From contig JAENYE010000005.1 in NCBI GenBank assembly GCA_016841955.1, forward strand, positions 106,544 through 170,543: 64,000 bases of DNA. Reading direction: 5' to 3'. The translations under genes were made by a program, and so were the position numbers. The notes under the pieces are model-generated. The model ran no database searches and was not told the DNA's origin. It saw nothing but the letters and a program-made list of their open reading frames with translations. This DNA is from Methanobacteriota archaeon (GTDB lineage Archaea > Halobacteriota > Methanomicrobia > Methanomicrobiales > Methanoculleaceae). Positions 18,975-27,827 of the stretch are shown in pieces; position 1 is the stretch's first letter; the number at the start of each line of letters is the position of its first letter.

Positions 18975-20003
18975 ATAAGCACAGGACTTATCGACGATGG
19001 GGAAAGATGGGATACGTTCGTGGACGAGAGCGTCTCAGGCCGCCTATTCCATAAATGGGACTTCATGAAGATTACACAGAAGCATACCGGCTTTACGTTC
19101 CTCCCCTATGGGGTCTTCAAGGGCAACGAGTTGATCTGCATCTTCCCGCTCTTCCAGAAGCAGCTGCACGGGGTCAACGTCCTCCTCTCCCCGCCTCCCC
19201 TCCAGTCAGTAGTGCCGTACCTCGGGTTCGTCATGGGCCGCCGCTACGATGCCGCCAAGCAGAGCAAGAAGGAGTCGATGCTCCGGACCGTTGCGGAACA
19301 CCTCGAGGATGAACTCGCGGCTCTGGCCCCGAATTACCTCGCCATAACCCAGGTCCCGGGGTTCATCGACGTCCGGCAGTTCCTCCGGGAGGGGTACGAT
19401 GCCCGGATCCACTTCTCGTACGTCATCGACCTTGAGCCGCCGCTCTTCGAGATCTGGAACGGCTTCTCGTCCAACCTTCGCACCAAACTGCGGAAAGTAG
19501 AGAAGAACGGTTACCGCCTCGAGAAGAGCACCGACCTCTCGGCCTTCTACTCCACGGTCGCGGAGCGGTTCAGCGACCCGGAGATGAACATACCGATGAT
19601 CAGCCGGGCATACTTCGAGGACCTCTTCCGGGCGTATCCCGACGAACTCGGGCTTTACTACCTCTACGACGCTCTCGGCACCGTGACGGGCGTGCAGGCT
19701 ACCCAGGAGTACAAGACCTTCACCCTGTGGATGGGGGCCCCGAAGATGACTGCAATGCCCGGCAATGAGTTTCTGCAGTGGCTCCTCCTCCAGCAGGCGA
19801 AGAATGAGGGATACCGGCAGATGGAGAATGTCGGGGCGAACAACGAGAACTTAAACCTCTTCAAGTCCAAGTTCAACCCTTCTCTCACCCTCTTTTTGGA
19901 ACTGAGCCGACAGGACCTCTTCGGCAGGGTTGCACGATGGGCCTACAGCACCATCGCGAGCAAGGGTCCGGTGAAGCGCAAGGTCCTCTCGTACATCGAT
20001 TGA
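18975..20003 (+). CDS. FemAB/BioF2-like GNAT-fold acyltransferase, probably non-AUG start
   Basis: About 342 residues. The body has the FemAB-type pattern SGRLFHKWDFMKITQKHTGF, FSSNLRTKLRKVEKNGYRLE, NIPMISRAYFEDLF and EFLQWLLLQQAKNEGYRQ, ending with NLFKSKFNP. These enzymes move aminoacyl or acyl groups, often in cell-surface building; the archaeal substrate is unknown. The first usual start is GTG 19020, but the frame upstream (STGLIDDGERWDTFVDES) looks like the family N-terminus. GGGGAG lies 8 bases before ATA 18975, so initiation at ATA is proposed. The nearest upstream in-frame stop is 18957. Confidence 0.72.
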   Translation: MSTGLIDDGERWDTFVDESVSGRLFHKWDFMKITQKHTGFTFLPYGVFKGNELICIFPLFQKQLHGVNVLLSPPPLQSVVPYLGFVMGRRYDAAKQSKKESMLRTVAEHLEDELAALAPNYLAITQVPGFIDVRQFLREGYDARIHFSYVIDLEPPLFEIWNGFSSNLRTKLRKVEKNGYRLEKSTDLSAFYSTVAERFSDPEMNIPMISRAYFEDLFRAYPDELGLYYLYDALGTVTGVQATQEYKTFTLWMGAPKMTAMPGNEFLQWLLLQQAKNEGYRQMENVGANNENLNLFKSKFNPSLTLFLELSRQDLFGRVARWAYSTIASKGPVKRKVLSYID

Positions 20004-20017
20004 CGGGCCCGGCGTGA

Positions 20018-20710
20018 CTATTCTCCGCCTTCGAACCAGACCAGCGCCGGCGACGGCGGCCTTCCGACAAGTCCCAGGGCATCGGATACACGGTCGGTGA
20101 TCGTCAGGACACCGCCGGTCCTCTCCCGGTACTCCTGGACGAGGTAGGCGGTGTGATAGCGGTATGTCCGGTCCCGGGTGACGAAGATCAGGTCTTCCTC
20201 AAGGTTATGAAGCAGCGTCTCCCAGATGAGTTCGTCGCCGACGGTATCCTTACCCGTGCTCTTCGGGGGGTTGCCGAGAAGTTTGCGGCGGTGGGCCCGC
20301 ACGACGAGTTCGTCGGTCCGGCGGAAGACCCGCACGGCAGGGTCGCCGGAGAGGCCGGTGAACGCCCGGGCAACCGGGTCGGCGGCGGGTTCCGCGATCA
20401 TACCCTCGATATCGCCGTAGAGGGCACCGATCACCCGGTTATACTCCTCCCCGGCGCGCTGAAACTCGGCGATCTTCGGGTTCTCCCGGATAATGGACGG
20501 CAGGCGGACCTCGCCGGTCTCCCGCCTCCGTATATCGTCTGCTATCCGGTCGAGGATCCGGGACCGGTTGCGGAGGAACTCGTCGAGGATGATGTCGGGG
20601 AAGACAAGATGCTCTGCAAGCGCCCCGATATCTGCAAAGATCTCTCCCGGATCCTCATATGACTCGTAGAGTTCAAGAAAGAGGTTCGTATCAACACATA
20701 CAGCCGTCAT
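20018..20710 (-). CDS. PIN-domain protein (DUF4935-like ribonuclease fold)
   Basis: 230 residues starting MTAVCVDTNLFLELYESYED, the usual first acidic motif of PIN domains. Further acidic residues are in DIILDEFLRNRSR, DELIWETLL and LIFVTRDRTYRYH, the expected late motif. PIN domains are metal-dependent single-strand RNases, common as toxins and in RNA processing. No antitoxin-like small gene was seen beside it, so a toxin role is not supported. The ATG at 20710 was chosen because the conserved motif starts right there; longer frames run into the promoter of the divergent sensor kinase gene. Confidence 0.75.
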   Translation of the reverse strand: MTAVCVDTNLFLELYESYEDPGEIFADIGALAEHLVFPDIILDEFLRNRSRILDRIADDIRRRETGEVRLPSIIRENPKIAEFQRAGEEYNRVIGALYGDIEGMIAEPAADPVARAFTGLSGDPAVRVFRRTDELVVRAHRRKLLGNPPKSTGKDTVGDELIWETLLHNLEEDLIFVTRDRTYRYHTAYLVQEYRERTGGVLTITDRVSDALGLVGRPPSPALVWFEGGE

Positions 20711-20861
20711 ACTACCGGCGGATGATAACACCGGGGCGTGATAATGGTTTCCCGGACCTGTGTCGGCGGGGGGTGTGGCAACCCCCCTCATAAGCGCGAT
20801 CCACCGAATGGACAGAAAATTTTTTCTTTTTTTCCGGAACATCGACTCCAATGACGGAATC

Positions 20862-20880
20862 AAAATACTTAAGGTTTATA
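20862..20880 (+). promoter_or_regulatory. TATA region of the response-regulator/histidine-kinase gene
   Basis: AAAATACTTAAGGTTTATA lies 30-48 bases before the ATG at 20910. Either CTTAA or TTTATA could be the core box. A long T-rich run (20818-20833) lies just upstream. Confidence 0.4.
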
Positions 20881-20909
20881 TCGTCAACTTCTCCGGTATA
20901 GGGTGGTGC

Positions 20910-23723
20910 ATGTTCCGTATTCTCGTGGTCGACGATGAACCGGCGCTTCTCAAACTGCATCGGATCTACCTGGAGCAATCCGGAGACCTGCAGGTCGAGA
21001 CGACGTCATCGCCTTTGCAGGGGCTCGATATGCTCTCGAGAGCCTCGTACGACGTCATCGTTGCCGACTACGAGATGCAGGAGATGGACGGCATCGCGTT
21101 CTTAAAAGAGGTCCGCCGCAGGGGCACGGGAACACCGTTCATTATTTTTTCCGGCTGCGGGCGCGAGAAGGTCGTCATCGAAGCGCTTAATAGCGGGGCG
21201 GACTTCTACCTCCAGAAAGGCGGCAACCCCTCCGCTCAGTTCGCCGAACTCCGGAACATGATCCTCCAGGCGGTCAGGCGGGGGCAGGCCGAGACGGAGG
21301 CACAACGGGCCGGAGACATGTACCGGAGCACCTTCGAGCATACCGGCTCCGCCACCATCATCATCGAAGGCGATATGACGATCGCCCTCGCAAACAGCGA
21401 ATTCGAACGCCTTACCGGCTACTCCCGGGGGGAAGTGGAAGGTAAGAAGCCCTGGACGGTATTCGTCGCCGCAGGGGACGTTGAGCGCCTCAAGGGTTAC
21501 CATCGGCAACGGCGGATAGACCCCGGCTCGGCGCCGAGGACCTACGAGTTCCGGCTGGTCGACCGGCACGGCAGGCAAAAAGACCTGCACATGACGATCG
21601 GGTGCATCCCGGGGACGGATCGCACCGTCGCGTCGATGCTTGACATATCCGACCGGAAGCGGTTCGAGGAGGAATTAAGCGCGGCACATGAAGAGTTGAG
21701 TGCGGCGCACGAGGAGCTGACCGCAGCGTTCGAGGAGGCGAAAGCGAGCGAGGAGTCACTCGCGGAGCAGTGCAGAATAATGGAGGATTATCAGGCAAAC
21801 CTCCGGGGCATCATAGATTTTCTTCCCGACCCGACGTTTGTGCTCGACCGCACGGGGAAGGTTATCATCTGGAACCAGGCAATCGAGCGGGTGACCGGGG
21901 TCCGGAAGGACCGTATCATCGGATCAAGGCCGGAGCCTGTCATCGCCAGCCCCTCAGGGTTCCCCACCCCGCTGCTCGCGGAAACCGTCCTCTCCCGGGG
22001 GGACGGGGAGAGCATCACCCGGGAGATCCGTATCCGTTCGTCCCGTACCGGGAAGGAGATCTGCCTCTGGGGAAAGGCATCGCCGCTCTACGATGCACAG
22101 GGAAAACTCTCCGGCGCGATCGAGTCACTCAGGGACATCACCGAGCGAAAACGGATGGAAGCGGAGATCCGGCACAGGGGAGACCTCGAGCAGTTGGTGA
22201 GTTCGATCTCCGCGCGATTCATCGCCCTGGACCCGGCGGATCTCGAAGGCGCCCTGGAGGATACGCTCCGGGTGCTCGGTTCGTTCCTGAATGTCGACCG
22301 GAGTTACATCTTCCGCTTCTCCGCCGACCTCACGCGTATGGAGAACGTGCACGAGTGGTGTGCTGAAGGGATCGAGCCGGATATAGAAGTACTGCAGGAT
22401 CTGCCGAACAACGTGGTCGCCTGGGGGATGGCGCAGATCGAGGCCAGGAAAACGATCTGCATCTCCGATGTGGCCGGTCTCCCGGCAGAGGCGGCGGAGC
22501 GTGAGTTTCTCCAGGGGTACGGGATCCGGTCGCTCATCCTGGTGCCGATCGCGACCGCCGATGAGATCCTGGGGGTCATCGGGTTTGAGACCACCCTGCA
22601 GGCGCGGACCTGGTCGGACGAGGACATCACGCTGCTTGAGGTCGTCGGCAACCTCTTCGCCGACCTCTTCTCCCGAATTCGCGTGCACGAGCGGCTCCGC
22701 GAGAGCGAGGAGCGGTTCAGAACCCTCGTGGAACAGTCGCACGACTGTTACATCCGTGCAACTACGGCGCCACCGGCGCTCGAGTACGTCAGCCCCTCGT
22801 GCGAGAGTCTGACCGGGTACTCCCGGGAAGAGATTCTGAGCGACCCGGATTTCATCGCGCGGTTGATCCATCCCGACGACCGGGAGACGTTCCTTGCCCT
22901 GACGCGGGAACGGGATGCATGTGCCAACCGGCCGTACGTCTTCCGGGTGCGCCGGAAAGACGGGCGCTACATCTGGGTAGAGGTCTGCGCGATCCCCGTT
23001 TACGGGAACGATGGACGCCTGGTCGCGATGGATTACGCGGTCCACGACATCGACGCCTGGAAACAGACCGAGGCGGCACTCATACAGGCCAACAAGAAGC
23101 TCACCCTGATGAACAGCATCGTGCGGCACGATATCCTGAACCAGGTCACGGTGGTGCTCGGCCATATCGCCCTCCTCCGGGAACGGCCGCTTGATGCGGC
23201 CGTCGCCGCCGCTCTCGATAAGCAGCAGGCCGCCGTCGAGATAATACAGTCACAGATCGGGTTCACGCGGGATTATCAGGACCTCGGCGTCCGGGCCCCC
23301 CGGTGGTTCCCCGTCGAACCGCTGGTCACCGCGGCGGCGAAAGGGCTCCGGCCGGCCGGGATCCGGTTTGCCACCGGTCTCGACGGAATTTCCGTTTACG
23401 CTGATCCGCTCCTCTCTTCCGTCTTCTACAACCTCCTGGAGAACGCCATGCGGCACGGCAGGACCGTGACGGAGATCCGGGTCACGGCCGTACCGGACGG
23501 CGGCGGTGCCCGGATCGTCTGGGAGGATAACGGTGTCGGCGTCCCCGCCGAGGAGAAGGAGCGGATATTCGAGCGAGGGTTCGGGAACCACACGGGACTT
23601 GGGCTTTTCCTCGTAAAAGAGGTCCTCTCGATCACCGGGATCACCATCCGGGAGAACGGCGAGCCCGGGAAGGGTGCGCGGTTCGAGATTGCGGTGCCGG
23701 AGGGCGGCGCCCGGTTTGGGTGA
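20910..23723 (+). CDS. Hybrid sensor: receiver-PAS-PAS-GAF-PAS-histidine kinase
   Basis: 937 residues, no membrane segment, so cytoplasmic. Residues 1-120 are a response-regulator receiver (ILVVDDEPALL, IVADYEMQEMDG with the phospho-accepting Asp, YLQKGG with the conserved Lys). Then a PAS domain to about 255, a short coiled coil (EELSAAHEELSAAHEELTAA), a second PAS, a GAF domain (about 435-590) and a third PAS. The kinase part has the H-box IVRHDILNQVTV, the N-box NLLENAMRHG and ATP-binding DNGVGVP and GLGLFLVKEV. The receiver at the N-terminus suggests it is controlled by another kinase. The ATG at 20910 is the true start of the receiver. Confidence 0.92.
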   Translation: MFRILVVDDEPALLKLHRIYLEQSGDLQVETTSSPLQGLDMLSRASYDVIVADYEMQEMDGIAFLKEVRRRGTGTPFIIFSGCGREKVVIEALNSGADFYLQKGGNPSAQFAELRNMILQAVRRGQAETEAQRAGDMYRSTFEHTGSATIIIEGDMTIALANSEFERLTGYSRGEVEGKKPWTVFVAAGDVERLKGYHRQRRIDPGSAPRTYEFRLVDRHGRQKDLHMTIGCIPGTDRTVASMLDISDRKRFEEELSAAHEELSAAHEELTAAFEEAKASEESLAEQCRIMEDYQANLRGIIDFLPDPTFVLDRTGKVIIWNQAIERVTGVRKDRIIGSRPEPVIASPSGFPTPLLAETVLSRGDGESITREIRIRSSRTGKEICLWGKASPLYDAQGKLSGAIESLRDITERKRMEAEIRHRGDLEQLVSSISARFIALDPADLEGALEDTLRVLGSFLNVDRSYIFRFSADLTRMENVHEWCAEGIEPDIEVLQDLPNNVVAWGMAQIEARKTICISDVAGLPAEAAEREFLQGYGIRSLILVPIATADEILGVIGFETTLQARTWSDEDITLLEVVGNLFADLFSRIRVHERLRESEERFRTLVEQSHDCYIRATTAPPALEYVSPSCESLTGYSREEILSDPDFIARLIHPDDRETFLALTRERDACANRPYVFRVRRKDGRYIWVEVCAIPVYGNDGRLVAMDYAVHDIDAWKQTEAALIQANKKLTLMNSIVRHDILNQVTVVLGHIALLRERPLDAAVAAALDKQQAAVEIIQSQIGFTRDYQDLGVRAPRWFPVEPLVTAAAKGLRPAGIRFATGLDGISVYADPLLSSVFYNLLENAMRHGRTVTEIRVTAVPDGGGARIVWEDNGVGVPAEEKERIFERGFGNHTGLGLFLVKEVLSITGITIRENGEPGKGARFEIAVPEGGARFG

Positions 23724-23800
23724 AGGAGGCCCGTGACCAACGGGGTTCACCGGCGTGTTTGCGACCGGCCGCTAGAAAAGAATAACCGGGGATTTCGGCC

Positions 23801-25234
23801 TTACCGCCGCCCGTACTTCTTAAACATGTACCACAGCCCCGCGGCGACCCCGGCCATCACCAGGAGGCCGAGCACCGCGACGTAGGACTGCTCCTTCACC
23901 ACGATCCGGTACTCGTCCTCCTCTTCGTCCTGGTCGCTCTTCACCAGGGCGACGACCTTGTACTCGCCGGCGACGATATCGGCCGGCGGGACCACCGTCA
24001 CCTGCACCGTCGCCCGTTCGCCGGCTTCAAGGCTCGCGACCGACGCCGGGTCGACGGTCACCCGCCACCCTTCCGGTGCGCTCATATTGATCCCGATGTT
24101 CGTCAACGTTCCACCGGTGCCGGCGTTCGAGACCGTCATGTCGAACGTAAGGGTGTCGCCGCGGTTGATCTCGTGCCGGTAACTCTTCGCGTAGGTCCGC
24201 ATGTCGTAGGACCCCCGGAGCCGGAGCGTCAGGTTCTCCTCGTACTGCCGGGCGGAGGACCCGATCACCGCCGTGAAGTTGTACTCCCCGACGTCGACAG
24301 AGTAGGGCGGGATGAGATCGAGGTACAGGGTCTTTTCCTCGCCGGACAGGACGTAGATCTCCGAGACCTCTTCAGTAGCATCCTGGCTCTCCTTGAACCG
24401 GGCATACCACTGTTCAGGGAGGCTCTGGATGGAGAGGGTGTACGTATCGTCGTTCCTGCCGGCGTTCTTCAGGGTCATCTCGTACTGCGGATTGGTGCCG
24501 ATTGCCGCCATCCGGGACGGGGACTTCACCCGGACCTCGGCAAAGAAGTTCTCTTTCTCGAGCGGCACAATCCCGAGGTCGACCGTCCGGCCGATCCGGA
24601 CCTCGACATCCTCCTTCTCCCACGGCCGGTACCCGGGCCTGGTGACCCTGACGGTGTAGGTGCCCATCGGGGCGCCGATGCTCACCTTGCCCTCGGCGGT
24701 CGCGAGCATCCCCTCGACCCGGGTATCGCCGTCGTAGACGCTGACATCGGCGCCCTTCACCACGTTTCCTTCCTTATCCACCACGGTGGCCTCGAGGGTG
24801 CCCGTCTCGCCGCTGTGGGTTTTCGTGACCCTGACGTAGAGCCAGATCGTGCCTTCGCCGATGCCCACCCGGACGGGGTATTCCCCCACCGCGGCATGGC
24901 CGGAGGTCTCGGCCACCAGGCGGACGGTCTTTGTCTCGCCGGCCGGGATCAGCATCCGGTAGACATCACGGTCTTCAGCCTCGAACCGGATCTTCCACCC
25001 GTCGGTGCCCCGGTAGGTCCAGTAGTTGAGGATGCACGTCCCGGTATCCCCCAGGTTCGTGACCGCAAGATCGAAGACGGCGGTGTCGCCGGCTTCGATC
25101 ATCTCGCCCGGGAAGTCGCACCGGATCTCCGTCTGCATCGTCCCGCCCTGCGCGGCCGCCGCTCCCGGGACGGCCGACGCCGCGAGGAGGAGAGCCAGGA
25201 GGATGCATAGAGAGGATCTTCTGCCGGTCATCAT
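23801..25234 (-). CDS. Exported membrane-anchored NEW3/COG1470-like protein with carboxypeptidase-regulatory-like domain
   Basis: 477 residues: a signal peptide (SLCILLALLLAASAVPGAAA), an Ig-like NEW3-type domain (AVFDLAVTNLGDTGTC), a carboxypeptidase-regulatory-like repeat (EATVVDKEGNVVKGADVSVY with GTYTVRVTRPGYRPWEK), two more NEW3-type domains, and a C-terminal membrane anchor (AVLGLLVMAGVAAGLWYMF) with a basic end. The bulk is therefore outside the cell. It starts one base from the stop of the ABC permease gene, so it belongs to the same operon and is probably the surface partner of that transporter. Confidence 0.85.
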   Translation of the reverse strand: MMTGRRSSLCILLALLLAASAVPGAAAAQGGTMQTEIRCDFPGEMIEAGDTAVFDLAVTNLGDTGTCILNYWTYRGTDGWKIRFEAEDRDVYRMLIPAGETKTVRLVAETSGHAAVGEYPVRVGIGEGTIWLYVRVTKTHSGETGTLEATVVDKEGNVVKGADVSVYDGDTRVEGMLATAEGKVSIGAPMGTYTVRVTRPGYRPWEKEDVEVRIGRTVDLGIVPLEKENFFAEVRVKSPSRMAAIGTNPQYEMTLKNAGRNDDTYTLSIQSLPEQWYARFKESQDATEEVSEIYVLSGEEKTLYLDLIPPYSVDVGEYNFTAVIGSSARQYEENLTLRLRGSYDMRTYAKSYRHEINRGDTLTFDMTVSNAGTGGTLTNIGINMSAPEGWRVTVDPASVASLEAGERATVQVTVVPPADIVAGEYKVVALVKSDQDEEEDEYRIVVKEQSYVAVLGLLVMAGVAAGLWYMFKKYGRR

Positions 25235-25235
25235 C

Positions 25236-26330
25236 TCACCTGATATCCATCCGCATGAACTTCACGTAGGTCGCGGCGAAGAAGACCGACGGGAAGACGA
25301 TGAGCGCGGCGATGTTCATCCAGACACGCCCGAGGGCGCCGGCAAGGCCGGGCGTCTCCTCCTGTGCCGTACCATAGGGTGCATCCATCATTGCCATGAT
25401 CTGCGGGTTGGTGACCGCAATCGCGACGGTGTAGTAGTTCATCTGCGGTGAGAGAAGGTTTGATACGTCGCTGATGAATCTCCGTTTCTCGATGTAGGTC
25501 TTCATCTCCTCTTCGTAGGCCGTCCACTCCGGGTCTTGGGTCCCGTCGTATGCCACGCTCTGCGAGACGCTGCTCGTATAGAATCCACCACTGCTGCTTA
25601 CAGTACGCACGACCCCCTGGGGCATGGAAACCTCGGGCGGCTCGGGCGGGTCGCCTGCGAAAGCATCTGCGGCCATCATCCCGAACATCGGGAGGAGCGA
25701 GGAGACGGTGAAGAAGATCACCAGGGTATAGATCAGCGCGTTCCCGCTCTCCTTTGAAATCGTCGACATCGTGAGCGCGACGGCAAAGTAGGCGAGCAGG
25801 AACCCGAGCGAGACCGCCCCGAAGATCAGGATGGCGGCGAACTCATCCAGCGTCGGGACGACCGAGAAGACGAGGAGCATGGCGATGGCGAGCGCGAGCG
25901 CGAGCACCATGGCGAATCCCAGGGCGCCGATACCCCCGAGCGCTTTGCCGTTGATGATCTCGTCCCGGTAGAGCGGGTGCGAGAGGAGCGTTTTTAACGA
26001 CCGGGTCTCCTTCTCCTTTGAGACCAGATCAAACCCGATAGCGATGGCAAGGATGCCGCCGAGCATCGTCATGTAACTCATCATGGACATGAAGACGTAC
26101 ATGATCGAGGGTTTCGAGGGCATCCAGCTCGAATACGGGTCTTCGAACTCCTGCACGTGCTGGAGTTGCTCGGTATACGCCTCAAGACTGTCGTTATACT
26201 GCTCGATGCCCTCATAGATGCTGATCGTCGATATCACAAGAAGCAGGCCCAGGATGATGATGAACCGCCTGCTGGTGATGTGGTCGGAGAACTCTTTCCG
26301 TGCTACGTTGAGTAATCGATCGAGTGCCAT
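25236..26330 (-). CDS. ABC-2 type transporter permease
   Basis: 364 residues. The first helix (RRFIIILGLLLVISTISIYE) is followed by a large outside loop of about 60 residues, then five helices between about residues 85 and 240 (MMSYMTMLGGILAIAIGFDL, GFAMVLALALAIAMLLVFSV) and a last helix near 340 (IAALIVFPSVFFAATYVKF). VSKEKETRSLKTLLSHPLYR is the cytoplasmic coupling segment typical of ABC-2 permeases such as NosY. The second extracellular loop (about 245-330) is long. Three bases separate it from the ATPase gene. Confidence 0.9.
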   Translation of the reverse strand: MALDRLLNVARKEFSDHITSRRFIIILGLLLVISTISIYEGIEQYNDSLEAYTEQLQHVQEFEDPYSSWMPSKPSIMYVFMSMMSYMTMLGGILAIAIGFDLVSKEKETRSLKTLLSHPLYRDEIINGKALGGIGALGFAMVLALALAIAMLLVFSVVPTLDEFAAILIFGAVSLGFLLAYFAVALTMSTISKESGNALIYTLVIFFTVSSLLPMFGMMAADAFAGDPPEPPEVSMPQGVVRTVSSSGGFYTSSVSQSVAYDGTQDPEWTAYEEEMKTYIEKRRFISDVSNLLSPQMNYYTVAIAVTNPQIMAMMDAPYGTAQEETPGLAGALGRVWMNIAALIVFPSVFFAATYVKFMRMDIR

Positions 26331-26333
26331 GCG

Positions 26334-27239
26334 TCACCTCCGGTAAGCCGCCATGAAGACGTCCTCGATCTCCGGCTCTTCGACCCGCATCTCCCGCACG
26401 TGCAGCCCCTGCTCGAAGAGAGTCGCGGCAAGCCGGTCCCGGATATCGGCCTTCGCCCGGACGACTGCGCGGTTCCCGTTCCCTTCGACGGAGATGATCG
26501 CAGGGTCCTCGATCGGCGGCAGGTGCTCCCGGGTCTCGACCACGATCCGGACGGCGTCGCCGTCCGGGGATGCGAGCGCCCGGGCTACCTCCTCGAGCGT
26601 CCCCTGCGCCACAAGTTTTCCTTTCGCGAGCAGCCCGACGGTCCGGCAGACTTCCCTGACCTCGGAGAGGATATGGGAGGATACAAAGACCGTCTTTCCT
26701 TCGCCGGCGAGGTGCGTGACGAGTTCACGGTACTCACGGACGCCCTCGGGGTCGAGGTTTGCCGTCGGTTCGTCGAAAAAAAGCACCTTCGGATCGTTGA
26801 TCAGCGCCTGGGCGAGCCCGAGCCGCTGCTTCATGCCGCGGGAGTACTCCCCGGCCTTCTGGGCGACGCCGTCGAGGTGGACCAGCTCGAGCAGTTCGGC
26901 GATCCGTTTCTTCCGTTCGCCTGCATCCATCCCGTAGAACCGGGCAAAGTAGTCCAGGTTCTGCTCGCCGGTCATGTTCCCGTAGAACCCGACGTCTTCG
27001 GGGAGGTAGCCGATGATCTCCTTTACCTTCAGCGGGGCTTTGGCGACTTCGATCCCGTCGACGAAGCACCGTCCGCCGGTGGGCTCGATCATGCCGGTGA
27101 GCATTAAGATCGTCGTGCTCTTTCCCGCTCCGTTCGGGCCGAGGAAGCCGAATATCTCGCCTTCCCCGACCTCAAGGTCCAGGCCGTCGACGGCCGCCTT
27201 GCCGTTGTATACCTTCGTGAGGTTCTCTGTCCGTATCAT
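26334..27239 (-). CDS. ABC transporter ATP-binding protein (CcmA/NosF-like)
   Basis: 301 residues with Walker A GPNGAGKSTTILML near residue 38, Q-loop EDVGFYGNMT, signature YSRGMKQRLGLAQ, Walker B VLFFDEPTANLDP and the switch histidine in FVSSHILSE. The 90-residue C-terminal extension (VVETREHLPPIEDPAI and following) is the usual DrrA-type tail. First gene of the operon with the permease and the exported NEW3 protein. Cargo unknown: drugs, lipids or surface polymers are all possible. Confidence 0.93.
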   Translation of the reverse strand: MIRTENLTKVYNGKAAVDGLDLEVGEGEIFGFLGPNGAGKSTTILMLTGMIEPTGGRCFVDGIEVAKAPLKVKEIIGYLPEDVGFYGNMTGEQNLDYFARFYGMDAGERKKRIAELLELVHLDGVAQKAGEYSRGMKQRLGLAQALINDPKVLFFDEPTANLDPEGVREYRELVTHLAGEGKTVFVSSHILSEVREVCRTVGLLAKGKLVAQGTLEEVARALASPDGDAVRIVVETREHLPPIEDPAIISVEGNGNRAVVRAKADIRDRLAATLFEQGLHVREMRVEEPEIEDVFMAAYRR

Positions 27240-27827
27240 TTCACACCCCGCCCGGGCTGGTCCGGCGGCGTTCTACTGCAGACTTCGATATCCTCTTATT
27301 AACGTTTTCTGTGACAAGCGTCTACACGTCGGGAAGGGATCGCGATTTCAGCCGCTGTGATGAGATCGTTTTTCGACAGAGCCCGGGGATCCGTCGTGAT
27401 TCAGGCGATTGCACGCATACCTGTCCTCGCGCGGCATGAGTCCGGGGACCGGAACACCCAATCCGTGCCGGTGTACCTGTCAGAGGTTCTGCAGTGACGC
27501 CTCAAGGAAGATGCTGGTCCCGGCCGCTCCTCCATTGGCGCTCGACGCCAGAATATAGGCGGGAATAGGGGATAAGGCGATGGTAAACTACGAAAAAATT
27601 CGAACCTATGCAGGGTTCCGGTGGCCGGGCTTCTCCGCCGTCCCCTGTCTGCGGTCATCCCGCCCGGTCTTCCGCTCCCCTCCATCCCGAACCACCGTCC
27701 GCGGCCCCGGAGACCGCGGTTGCCGTTTTCAGTGGAAGAGACTGGGTCGCCGGTGCATATGACGGTTCCGGGCCGACAGGAGTTCGCCCATCCCTGCCTC
27801 TTGTATCGCCTGCAAGCGTTCAGGCCC
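27240..27827. other. Spacer without a clear gene; possible dead gene end
   Basis: The first 60 bases contain the likely promoter of the ABC operon (minus strand, TTAATAAGAGG region near 27290). Between 27480 and about 27585 the minus strand has a short open frame, IALSPIPAYILASSANGG then TSIFLEASLQNL, stopping at TGA, with coding-like composition but no start; this may be the last piece of a lost gene. Nothing else was recognised. Confidence 0.35.
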
